Positions 1 through 7,924 of a stretch of DNA of 64,000 nucleotides are shown in pieces (position 1 is the stretch's first letter; every line of letters starts with the position of its first letter). The stretch lies in assembly GCA_016927935.1 (NCBI GenBank), contig JAFGLS010000201.1:16255-80254 (forward strand), in the 5' to 3' direction. Under the pieces are notes generated by a model, which did not search any database, was not told where the DNA came from, and worked only from the letters and a program-made list of their open reading frames with translations. Made by a program: the position numbers and the translations under genes. Source of the DNA: Syntrophaceae bacterium (GTDB lineage: Bacteria > Desulfobacterota > Syntrophia > Syntrophales > Smithellaceae).

Positions 1-190
1 CAATCTGTTCAACCACCGCCCGGGAATCAGATTCTTTATTGTTCCATACGTCTATCGGAAATATGGCAATCCTTTGCGGATGAAAATCCAATGCTTCCGG
101 CGCTAATTGATTAAAATGCAATCCTCCGCAGGCAACTACTGACAAAACAAAGGTTGGCAGTATATATTTCACAAATAATTTTTTTGCCAT
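1..190 (-). CDS. Putative lipoprotein, N-terminal part (runs off the window)
   Basis: This gene is missing from the ORF track because it is cut by the window edge. Reading the minus strand from an ATG at 188-190 gives 63 codons with no stop. The product begins with a short basic segment (MAKKLFVKY), a hydrophobic stretch and a lipobox-like SVVAC followed by GG, so I read it as an outer-membrane or periplasmic lipoprotein with the acylated Cys near residue 20. Beyond that it continues with LAPEALDFHPQRIAIFPID, a style seen in small lipoproteins of the DUF799 type, but I cannot assign a family. It lies 38 bp downstream of the ispH-fusion gene on the same strand and may be cotranscribed. Confidence 0.6.
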   Translation of the reverse strand, partial: MAKKLFVKYILPTFVLSVVACGGLHFNQLAPEALDFHPQRIAIFPIDVWNNKESDSRAVVEQI

Positions 191-228
191 AAAATTTTTA
201 CCATCTTCCTTAAGGGAGGGCATCTATA

Positions 229-1956
229 TCAAAAAACGAGCCACAGCAAAACACAAAAACCAGCTATGATATAGCTGGTTTCCAGAAGACCTTCCTTAAC
301 AGCCCCGGAAAGCACCGGCTTTTTATCACAAAACACAAAACAAATCCATATATATAACAAACAAATAAGCAGGAAAAAATTCAAAGATGATGTCCAACCC
401 AGAGGATGAGAAAAAAACAAAATTACAAATAATATCAAGGATATAATTTTCAGGATAGTTAGGGTGCGAGGTTTGCCAAAGAACACGGGAATAGTTTCTT
501 TTCCCACTAATTTATCGCTTTGTATCTCCAGAATATCAGACATCGCCGAACGTATAAAAACTATCCCAAACGTAAAGAAAAAAGCAACTAGCAACCCCGC
601 AGAAAAGGAATACTTTTTATCCAATGCTGGCAAAATTGATACGGCTATTCCCCAGGCAATGGACATAAATATATTTTTTGAGCCAGGTAAATCTCTCAGA
701 CTTCGGAAAATCCAGCTCTTAGGTAGTATTTTCATGCTGTAGAGCACACCTCCTGTTGAAATAATTAACAAGATAAGAAAATCAGCAAGCGATTTATTGA
801 ATGCCAGAATCAACGCGACAACAATGGAAGTTAAGGAGGTATAGAGAAAAATTTTTTCATGCCGCAGATAAGTTTCCTCTCTGAAAGAGCCGATAAGACC
901 AGCCGGTTCACGACTGATTAAACGATTCAGCACATGCATGGCATAAACAAAAAGAGAGGCGATGGCTATAAAAGACATGCTAACAGGAATGTCCCGCAGC
1001 ATCATGCAGGCAAGACACAGACAGCCGGCGCCGATAGCCGAATAAATGTCAGTTTTAATTGTCCAAATCCAAAGATTGAGCAACGTGCCAATTGTTTTCA
1101 ATTTTCTGCTCTGTCCTTCCGTGATTTTGTCCATAACCCTGTCGAGAATCCAGTTGGGCGTGGAAGCGCCTGTGGAAACCCCGATTTTATTGTAGGGGCC
1201 GAAATCAATTTTTTCCATTTCCACCGGAGTTTCGATATGAAAAGTGTTTGGTTGTTTTTTTTGTGCAAGGTCAGCCAGTCTTCTGGTATTGGCGCTGTTT
1301 TTGCCGCCGACTATAAACATCGCATCCATTTCTCCGGCCATTTCTATAACTTCCGCCTGCCTCTGCTCCGTTGACAGACAAATGGTATCGAACACGACCG
1401 CCTGTGGACAGATTTGTTTGATCTTATCAACAATTTTATTGTAGTCGTCCAGATTTTGCGTTGTTTGAGCGACCACGCAAACCTTTTCTATCGAAGACAA
1501 TTTTTCCACTTCTTCGGGTGTAGAAATGATAATTCCCCTACCGCCAGTGTAACCCCAAAGACCATCAACTTCCGGATGCTCCTTATCGCCGACAATCACG
1601 ATGGTATAATCAAATGTTGCATGTTTTTTGATGATGGATTGGACATAGCCGACCTTGGGACAAGTTGCATTTACCACCTCTATGCCGCTTTCCTTTATCT
1701 TGCTTATTTCTCCCGGAGCGATTCCATGAGCGCGGATAATCAAGATAGCGCTTTCTTTGTCTTTAATTTCATCGATATTTTCAATTGGTTTGATGCCGCG
1801 GCTTTTAAGCAGTTCAATTGTCTGCGGATTATGAATTAAGGGGCCATACGTATAAATACGGCGGTTCTTTTCATGCTGGGCTATTTCCAGTACAATGTCC
1901 ACCGCCCTGCGCACACCCATGCAGAAGCCCGCAGTCTTGGCAAGTTTAATTTCCAT
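229..1956 (-). CDS. ispH: IspH (4-hydroxy-3-methylbut-2-enyl diphosphate reductase) fused to a UbiA-like membrane domain
   Basis: Residues 1 to about 285 are IspH, the last MEP-pathway enzyme, which reduces HMBPP to IPP and DMAPP. The three 4Fe-4S cysteines are present (C12 in AGFCMG, C99 in NATCPK, C193 in DTICLST), as are AHG, the HPEV glutamate and the STGAS substrate loop. Residues about 290-575 are a polytopic membrane domain resembling UbiA prenyltransferases. A late acidic motif (SDILEIQSDKLVGKETIPV) matches the second UbiA Asp motif, but the first NDxxD-type motif is degenerate (HVLNRLISRE). Normal IspH is about 280-320 residues, so this is a real fusion in one uninterrupted frame. 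dxs and ispA lie just upstream on the same strand. The catalytic activity of the membrane half is uncertain. Confidence 0.9.
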   Translation of the reverse strand: MEIKLAKTAGFCMGVRRAVDIVLEIAQHEKNRRIYTYGPLIHNPQTIELLKSRGIKPIENIDEIKDKESAILIIRAHGIAPGEISKIKESGIEVVNATCPKVGYVQSIIKKHATFDYTIVIVGDKEHPEVDGLWGYTGGRGIIISTPEEVEKLSSIEKVCVVAQTTQNLDDYNKIVDKIKQICPQAVVFDTICLSTEQRQAEVIEMAGEMDAMFIVGGKNSANTRRLADLAQKKQPNTFHIETPVEMEKIDFGPYNKIGVSTGASTPNWILDRVMDKITEGQSRKLKTIGTLLNLWIWTIKTDIYSAIGAGCLCLACMMLRDIPVSMSFIAIASLFVYAMHVLNRLISREPAGLIGSFREETYLRHEKIFLYTSLTSIVVALILAFNKSLADFLILLIISTGGVLYSMKILPKSWIFRSLRDLPGSKNIFMSIAWGIAVSILPALDKKYSFSAGLLVAFFFTFGIVFIRSAMSDILEIQSDKLVGKETIPVFFGKPRTLTILKIISLILFVILFFSHPLGWTSSLNFFLLICLLYIWICFVFCDKKPVLSGAVKEGLLETSYIIAGFCVLLWLVF

Positions 1957-2231
1957 CTATTTCTGTGTCACTCTTTTTTTTGCTTTCACAACATGAGCCA
2001 AGCAAAGACTTAATCCGTTAAACTCGCTCTATAAAAAGCAACTCGATATGTCAATAATTAAGTATTCTGTTCCAGAATTAATTGATGGCGTCATTTGAGC
2101 AATGAAGTGGCATTGCAAAAAACTCATTGCCGAGGAATATTTTTTTCACTTGATAGGTGCTTTTTAATGGGTGACCCTTTTTGACACATTGTCTAATTAT
2201 ACAAAGTTTTGTCCCGCCGCAAAGGAATAAG

Positions 2232-2999
2232 TTAATAAGTTAACAGCGTCCCCATCCCTCCTATTTTTCGCATTAGAATAAAAAATTCCCTGTTACCTAC
2301 CGGACCCAGAATGGGCGATGGGCATGTTCCTTTCACTTCCAGATTCAAAGATTCGCAAAATTCGCTGATCTCTTGAACCACCCTTTCCTGAACAGAGGTG
2401 TCTTTGATTACTCCTCCCTTGTCCACTTCTTCTTTTCGGGCCTCAAACTGCGGCTTAATCAGCGCCAGAATTATCGCCCCGTCTTTCATAAATTTCAGAA
2501 CTGCGGGAATTACAACTTTCAAGGAAATAAAGGAGACATCTATAACAGCCAAGTCAATTTGTTCAACGATATCGGCGCCGTCGTAGTGACGAATGTTGGT
2601 GCGCTCGATCACCACCACGCGCTTGTCTTCGCGCAGTTTCCACGCCAGATGGCCGTAGGCGACATCGAGCGCGTAAACTTTGCGCGCGCCAACCTGCAGA
2701 AGGCAGTCGGTAAAACCACCGGTGGAAGCGCCGACATCAAATGCGACCATGCCCTCAACGTTCAGACTAAAAAATTTCAGAGCTCCGGCTAGTTTCAATC
2801 CACCACGGCTCACATAAGGATTGTTCTCACCTTTTATTCTTATTTCAGAGTCAATAGCAACAGGGGTGCCTGCCTTGTCGATGCAGGCATCATTGACTTT
2901 CACCGCTCTGGCCAGAATCAGCGCGCGGGCGCGCTCCAGCGTGGGCACATCCCCCCGGTCAACCAGCAATTTGTCCAAACGAGTCTTTTTAGCGGACAT
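2232..2999 (-). CDS. tlyA: TlyA-family rRNA 2'-O-methyltransferase (S4 domain plus FtsJ-like domain)
   Basis: The family methylates ribose 2'-OH groups of rRNA cytidines and was formerly annotated hemolysin A. An N-terminal S4 RNA-binding domain (RLDKLLVDRG to about residue 65) is followed by an FtsJ/RrmJ-type Rossmann domain with the SAM motif DVGASTGGFTD, then VIDVSFIS and LIKPQFE. I start the protein at MSAKKTRLD (ATG at 2999), preceded by AAAGAA. The longer ORF to 3071 adds 24 residues that overlap a dispersed intergenic repeat and are not family-like. About 256 residues is normal. Its position after dxs in an xseA-xseB-ispA-dxs-tlyA string is a common bacterial arrangement. Confidence 0.9.
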   Translation of the reverse strand: MSAKKTRLDKLLVDRGDVPTLERARALILARAVKVNDACIDKAGTPVAIDSEIRIKGENNPYVSRGGLKLAGALKFFSLNVEGMVAFDVGASTGGFTDCLLQVGARKVYALDVAYGHLAWKLREDKRVVVIERTNIRHYDGADIVEQIDLAVIDVSFISLKVVIPAVLKFMKDGAIILALIKPQFEARKEEVDKGGVIKDTSVQERVVQEISEFCESLNLEVKGTCPSPILGPVGNREFFILMRKIGGMGTLLTY

Positions 3000-3080
3000 G
3001 TTCTTTCTTTGCCTTTTTGCTTTTATCTTAATAAAGGAAATGAACGGATATAATACGAGAGCTTTGCACAACTATACTTC

Positions 3081-3163
3081 GTGTCATTTCGAGGAACAAA
3101 GTGACGAGAAATCTTTCTTTTATTTAAACATCTTATAAGATTTCTCCCTTCGGTCGAAATGGC
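3081..3163. repeat. Dispersed palindromic repeat, family A (copy 1)
   Basis: The element has TCATTTCGA at one end and TCGAAATGG at the other, enclosing GAGAAATCT and AGATTTCTC, so it can fold as a long imperfect hairpin. Related copies occur at about 15653, 18398, 21054, 26400 and 32385, all intergenic. It lies between dxs and tlyA and would be in their shared transcript. Confidence 0.7.
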
Positions 3164-3212
3164 AAACCGGCCATGATGCAAAGGTCATAATATATGAATT
3201 CAAGATATTTGA

Positions 3213-5114
3213 TCACTTTGCCAGCATTTCTTTTGCCACGTTAATAATACCTTCTTCATCAACTCCGTATTTACGGCGCTGCTCGGCCTGGGTGGCGTGT
3301 TTCACAAATTCATCGGGAATACCCAAACGTTTTACCCGAACACCGGTAACGCCCTTTTCAGCCAGCAATTCCAGAACAGCACTGCCAAAACCGCCCTGAA
3401 GCACGTTTTCCTCAACCGTAATAATTTTACTGACGGTCGCCGCTGTTTTCAGGATAAGTTCTTCATCAAGTGGCTTAACAAAGCGGGCATTGATAACTTT
3501 AACATTAAATCCTTCTCCGGCAAGTCGCCCGGCCGCAACCAGAGAAGGATTGACAGTCGAACCGATAGCAATAATGACCAAATCGGACCCCTCCCGCAGA
3601 ATTTCGCCTTTCCCTATAACAATATTTTTCAGTTCTTCATCCAGTTTCGCGCCTGTTCCCCTGCCCCGTGGATATCGCAGAGAAACCGGCTGACCGCAAC
3701 CAACAGCAGTCTTGAGCATATACTGCATTTCATTTTCGTCCTTGGGCGCCATCACAATAATGTTGGGAATAGAACGCAGATAGGAATAATCCAGAAGGCC
3801 CTGATGGGTGGCGCCGTCTTCGCCGACCAGTCCGCCGCGGTCAATGGCAAAAACAACCGGCAGTTTTTGCAGACACACATCATGCACTATTTGATCGTAG
3901 GCTCTTTGCAGAAAAGTAGAATAAATGGCAACAATAGGAATGAATCCCTGCACGGCCAAACCGGCGGCAAAGGTTACCGCGTGCTGTTCCGCAATACCCA
4001 CATCATAAAAACGGCTCGGGAATTCCTGAATAAACTGATTGAGACCGGTGCCTTCACACATCGCGGCGGTAATGGCCACAATACGGGAGTCGGCATGAGC
4101 CAACTTGACAAGAGTCTTCCCGAATACTTTTGTATATGTGGGAATATCGGACGAAGAAGAAATAGCCTGACCTGTTTCCACGTTAAAAGGAGCGACCCCA
4201 TGAAAACCCAGAGGGTCTTCCTCGGCAAACTCGTATCCCTTGCCTTTTTTCGTGATTACATGCACGAGAATGGGACCTTTCATTTCTTTGATATTCTGAA
4301 AATTTCTGATGAGGTATTTCAGTTTGTGCCCTGCCAGCGGCCCGACATATGTGAAACCCATTTCTTCAAAAAGGGCTCCGGGCACCATCATGGATTTCAA
4401 TATCTCTTCAATCCTCCGGGCGAATTTAATTAAACTTCCGCCGATCCCCGGAATACTATTGAGAAAGCCTTTAATGTCCGCCTTTATTGTTGTTATCGTA
4501 TGTCCCGTCATCACCCGGCTTAAGTAGGAAGACATCGCTCCGACATTAGAAGAAATGGACATTTCGTTATCGTTTAAAATTATAATCATATCTTTTTTGC
4601 GGTCCCCAGCCCAATTCAATGCCTCAAAAGCCATTCCCGTAGTCATGGAACCGTCACCGATAACGGCGATTATTTTATTTTTGTCTCTTTTTAAACAACC
4701 GGCTTCAGTGAATCCCGTAGCGGCGGAAATAGAAGTTCCACTGTGTCCCGTATTAAAGACATCATAGGGGCTTTCTTCTCTTCGCGGGAATCCGCTCATG
4801 CCGTTTTGTTTGCGCAAGCTGGTAAAATCGTTTTTGCGGCCGGTAATTATTTTATGAGCATAGGTCTGATGACCGACATCCCAGATAAGCTTATCCTGAG
4901 GCGTATTAAAAACATAGTGGAGGGCCAGCGTTAATTCCACTGCTCCCAGAGATGAAGCCAGATGCCCGCCGCAGGAAGCGACCGTGCCAATAATCAATTC
5001 TCTTATTTCCTGCGCCAGAGTATTGAGCTGGGGGATGCTAAGCCCGCGTATATCCGCAGGAAACATCACATCTTTCAGAACACTGTAATTTACTTTTTCC
5101 GGTTGCTTTACCAA
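3213..5114 (-). CDS. dxs: 1-deoxy-D-xylulose-5-phosphate synthase
   Basis: DXS condenses pyruvate and glyceraldehyde-3-phosphate, with thiamine diphosphate, in the first step of the MEP pathway. The 633-residue length is typical. The N-terminal transketolase domain shows GGHLASSLG and the TPP motif GDGSMTTGMAFEALN. The middle domain has the catalytic glutamate in AEQHAVTFAAG and DRGGLVGEDG, and a C-terminal transketolase domain follows. It sits 30 bp after ispA and is probably cotranscribed with it. The large plus-strand ORFs drawn across this interval are antisense shadows. Confidence 0.97.
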   Translation of the reverse strand: MVKQPEKVNYSVLKDVMFPADIRGLSIPQLNTLAQEIRELIIGTVASCGGHLASSLGAVELTLALHYVFNTPQDKLIWDVGHQTYAHKIITGRKNDFTSLRKQNGMSGFPRREESPYDVFNTGHSGTSISAATGFTEAGCLKRDKNKIIAVIGDGSMTTGMAFEALNWAGDRKKDMIIILNDNEMSISSNVGAMSSYLSRVMTGHTITTIKADIKGFLNSIPGIGGSLIKFARRIEEILKSMMVPGALFEEMGFTYVGPLAGHKLKYLIRNFQNIKEMKGPILVHVITKKGKGYEFAEEDPLGFHGVAPFNVETGQAISSSSDIPTYTKVFGKTLVKLAHADSRIVAITAAMCEGTGLNQFIQEFPSRFYDVGIAEQHAVTFAAGLAVQGFIPIVAIYSTFLQRAYDQIVHDVCLQKLPVVFAIDRGGLVGEDGATHQGLLDYSYLRSIPNIIVMAPKDENEMQYMLKTAVGCGQPVSLRYPRGRGTGAKLDEELKNIVIGKGEILREGSDLVIIAIGSTVNPSLVAAGRLAGEGFNVKVINARFVKPLDEELILKTAATVSKIITVEENVLQGGFGSAVLELLAEKGVTGVRVKRLGIPDEFVKHATQAEQRRKYGVDEEGIINVAKEMLAK

Positions 5115-5144
5115 AATATAATCCTTCTTAATGAAAAAATTGTC

Positions 5145-6047
5145 TTAAGATTTTCTTTCCTTAATATAGCGGGCTATTACAATAAGCGGCATGGCCCTCT
5201 CATCAAAACCGGAAAGGCTGGCCACAGCCGCTTCTATGTGTTTGGCCAATTTTTCTTTCGCCGTTTGAATTCCCAGCAAGGACGGATAGGTAAGTTTATT
5301 GCGGGCAGCGTCACTGCCGGTCCCCTTGCCCATTAACTCTCTGTCTCCTTCGACATTCAGAATATCATCAGCTATCTGAAATGCCAATCCGACGTTCATT
5401 CCATACTCAATCAAAGACTGAATCTTTTCTTTTCCGGCGTTAAAAATCATAGCTCCCGATTTAACCGCGGCTACAATTAGCGCGGCCGTTTTACGCCGGT
5501 GAATTTCCTGAAGAATTATTTCATCGGCCCCTGTCTTCTCCGAAATTACATCCAGTGCCTGACCGCCGACCATGCCGCCAATTCCCGCGGCATGGGCAAT
5601 TTCCTGTATGATAGCCAAGCGCCTCTCCGCCGAAAACATAACTTTTTCCGACATGGATAATAGAGCAAATGCTTCTGTCAGCAGAGCATCGCCGGCCAAA
5701 ATTGCGATATTTTCTCCAAATACTTTATGGCAGGTGGGTTTGCCGCGCCGGAAATCATCGTTATCCATTGACGGCAAATCGTCATGAATGAGGGAGTAGC
5801 TATGAATCAATTCGAGGGCGCAGGCAACCGGCATGGCCGGAGCAAGATCACCACCGACAGCTTCCGCCGCCGCCAGACATAGAATAGGCCTGATACGCTT
5901 CCCTCCGTTGAAAACACTGTATCGTACAGCCTTATAGATATCAGCTGGAATACCGTCTTCACGAAGATAACGCTGCAGTGCCTCTTCTACAATATTGCGT
6001 CTGTCCTCCAGATACGCCTTTAAGAACAGCTCATCATCCTGATTCAC
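5145..6047 (-). CDS. ispA: Farnesyl/geranylgeranyl diphosphate synthase (polyprenyl synthetase)
   Basis: A trans-isoprenyl diphosphate synthase that extends DMAPP with IPP, most likely to FPP judging by its 300-residue IspA-like length. The first Asp-rich motif is DDLPSMDND followed by the RRGKPT arginines, and the second is FQIADDILN. The start MNQDDE overlaps the xseB stop by 14 bp, so translation is probably coupled. It sits between xseB and dxs, the standard neighbourhood. No phytoene synthase or other committed isoprenoid enzyme is visible nearby, except the UbiA-like domain fused to IspH. Chain length of the product cannot be settled by eye. Confidence 0.94.
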   Translation of the reverse strand: MNQDDELFLKAYLEDRRNIVEEALQRYLREDGIPADIYKAVRYSVFNGGKRIRPILCLAAAEAVGGDLAPAMPVACALELIHSYSLIHDDLPSMDNDDFRRGKPTCHKVFGENIAILAGDALLTEAFALLSMSEKVMFSAERRLAIIQEIAHAAGIGGMVGGQALDVISEKTGADEIILQEIHRRKTAALIVAAVKSGAMIFNAGKEKIQSLIEYGMNVGLAFQIADDILNVEGDRELMGKGTGSDAARNKLTYPSLLGIQTAKEKLAKHIEAAVASLSGFDERAMPLIVIARYIKERKS

Positions 6048-6270
6048 TTTCTTCTTCCTTAAAACGTTTTACCTGCAGTGAATTTTCTTTCTCCAATAGT
6101 GTCTCCACGCGACGTTCCGTTTCCTCAAGTTTGGATGAACAAAAGCGAATAAGTTTTATTCCTTCTTCAAAAGATTTCAATGTTTCATCCAGAGGCATAT
6201 CGCCTGCCTCCATTTTTCTTACAATATCTTCCAGTTTTTCCAATGCGTCTTCAAATTTTTCTTTTGCCAT
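6034..6270 (-). CDS. xseB: Exodeoxyribonuclease VII small subunit
   Basis: Small helical subunit of exonuclease VII, which degrades single-stranded DNA together with XseA. The 78-residue product from MAKEKFEDALEKLE carries the family pattern L..IV..ME.GD..L.E.L..FE.G and a Glu-rich tail. I use ATG 6270 because AACGGGGTGATT precedes it as a ribosome-binding site; the longer ORF adds nine unrelated residues. The leader between xseA and xseB is 155 nt and unusually structured (see separate entry). Confidence 0.93.
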   Translation of the reverse strand: MAKEKFEDALEKLEDIVRKMEAGDMPLDETLKSFEEGIKLIRFCSSKLEETERRVETLLEKENSLQVKRFKEEESESG

Positions 6271-6425
6271 AATCACCCCGTTAGAGAAAATCCCCAACTC
6301 CCGCTGGGGTTTAAAATCTTGTAAAACAGTCAGCTGTTTAATGCTGTCTCCCGACTTTGCAAAGCGCCCGTTACTCTAACGGGGCTTACCCCTGACCCCC
6401 GATAAACGATATTGAACCAAACTTT
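6271..6425 (-). promoter_or_regulatory. Structured xseA-xseB intercistronic leader with a possible anti-Shine-Dalgarno element
   Basis: On the minus-strand transcript, CCCCGTTAGAG (from 6384 to 6374) is perfectly complementary to CTCTAACGGGG (6286 to 6276), and the latter contains the xseB ribosome-binding site. The first copy can instead pair locally with TAACGGG just after it. Two more hairpins, AAACAG/CTGTTT and CCCCA/TGGGG, lie between. This permits alternative pairings that expose or hide the site. It may equally be an inserted palindromic repeat with no regulatory role. Confidence 0.4.
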
Positions 6426-7757
6426 CTAAAATATTTTTTCTATTTTAGCGTCAAAATTGCCCCTTGCCAAGCGGACATTGATATCGTCGCCTACCTTCAA
6501 GCCGTCCGTTTGCCGGACTACCATACCACTATCAACCCTGCTTGTAATACTGTAACCCCTCTTTAGTACTGCCAAAGGATTTAAAGACTCCAATACCGCC
6601 GAATCTTTTTGGAGCCTTTCCTTGAACGCCGACATATGGCACGAAAAATTACCGCACAAATCCTTTTGCATATTTTTCAACAAAATTTTTCTTTCCCTGA
6701 TTTTTATTGCCGGACTCTGATGCTGAAGCCGTAATTCCAATTGCCTAATCTCATTATTCAGAATTTGCCTCCCGTGATAAAACGCTGATGAGAGTCTTTC
6801 CTTAAGGTCATCAATATTTATTTTCAGATTAATAATAAACCGGCGCGGATCTTTCAGCCTCTCCTGCAATGAGGCAAGCCGCTCCTTTATGTTTTGGAGA
6901 TGACGGAGCCAGCCGGTTTTCATTCTCCGACGGAGAATATTTATTTTTGATATTAATTCCATCCGTTCGGGCACAATCAATTCCACAGCTGCCGACGGTG
7001 TGGGCGCTCGCAAATCCGCCACAAAATCACAAATAGTAAAATCAGTTTCATGACCGACAGCTGACACTATGGGTATTGATGAACGGAAAATTTCCCGCGC
7101 CAGAGCTTCGTCATTGAAGGGAGCAAGGTCTTCCAGTGAGCCGCCGCCGCGTGCTATTATTATCACATCAATTTTTCCATAAGAATGCAAATTGCGCAAA
7201 GCCCGGATAATTTCTGCCGCCGCTTCGCTCCCCTGCACCCGCACAGGAGCAATTAATATATCCACGTAAGGGAAACGTCGTTTTGTTATGTTCAAAATAT
7301 CCCTGATTACCGCGCCGGTGGGGGAAGTTATAACACCGATTTTCTCTGGCAGAAAGGGAATACTTTTTTTATGGATTTCATCAAACAATCCCTCCGCGAA
7401 AAGTTTGGCTTTGAGTTGCTCAAAGGCTTTCTGCAAAGCGCCGATACCCAGCGGTTCCACCGATTCCACAACAAGCTGATACTCTCCTCGCGGCAGATAA
7501 ACATTCAGGCGCGCTCGGCACAGAACCTTTATACCTTCTTCCAGTTCAAAATTTTTCCGCTTTTCATACCCGCCGAACTGGCGGAAAAAAACCGCCCTAA
7601 TTTGGCTTTTATCATCCTTCAGCGTAAAATAAACATGGCCTGATTGCGGCCGCCGCAGATTAGAAACCTCCCCTTCCACCAAAACAAAATCAAACGACTC
7701 CTCAAGGAGAAATTTAATATTATTATTCAGTTGTGAAACCGTTAGAATCTCGTCCAT
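6426..7757 (-). CDS. xseA: Exodeoxyribonuclease VII large subunit
   Basis: Catalytic subunit of exonuclease VII, bidirectional single-strand DNA hydrolysis in repair. An N-terminal OB-fold (VEGEVSNLRRPQSGHVYFTLKD) leads into the exonuclease domain with GVITSPTGAVIRDI, ARGGGSLEDL and VSAVGHETDFTI. A long coiled-coil region follows, then a C-terminal LKRGYSI segment, all typical. From MDEILTVSQLNN (ATG 7757, GGGACTGG upstream) the protein is 443 residues, the normal length; the ORF-track start adds 16 unrelated residues. First gene of the xseA-xseB-ispA-dxs-tlyA string. Confidence 0.96.
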   Translation of the reverse strand: MDEILTVSQLNNNIKFLLEESFDFVLVEGEVSNLRRPQSGHVYFTLKDDKSQIRAVFFRQFGGYEKRKNFELEEGIKVLCRARLNVYLPRGEYQLVVESVEPLGIGALQKAFEQLKAKLFAEGLFDEIHKKSIPFLPEKIGVITSPTGAVIRDILNITKRRFPYVDILIAPVRVQGSEAAAEIIRALRNLHSYGKIDVIIIARGGGSLEDLAPFNDEALAREIFRSSIPIVSAVGHETDFTICDFVADLRAPTPSAAVELIVPERMELISKINILRRRMKTGWLRHLQNIKERLASLQERLKDPRRFIINLKINIDDLKERLSSAFYHGRQILNNEIRQLELRLQHQSPAIKIRERKILLKNMQKDLCGNFSCHMSAFKERLQKDSAVLESLNPLAVLKRGYSITSRVDSGMVVRQTDGLKVGDDINVRLARGNFDAKIEKIF

Positions 7758-7889
7758 ATGACCAGTCCCGCATTGTGAACTATCAGATATTGAAAGGTAA
7801 AACAAGATTGAATTACTGCTGAATCGCCTTTAAAAGGTGCAAATTTAGCACCATCATAAACGTGTGCCTATCTCATAGCTAGGATTTCA

Positions 7890-7918
7890 TTGACATACGA
7901 AAAACTTCTTTATATGTT
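7890..7918 (+). promoter_or_regulatory. Sigma-70-type promoter of the ankyrin gene, possibly giving leaderless mRNA
   Basis: TTGACA at 7890-7895, a 17-bp spacer and TATGTT at 7913-7918. The ATG of the ankyrin gene is at 7925, just where transcription would begin, and no Shine-Dalgarno sequence is visible between them. Either the message is leaderless or the true promoter lies further upstream. Confidence 0.5.
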
Positions 7919-7924
7919 GACAGC

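Noticed and set aside
3297-4433. 378-residue plus-strand ORF across dxs
   Set aside because: It is antisense to a textbook dxs gene, has no ribosome-binding site and its translation has no recognisable motif; a frame shadow.
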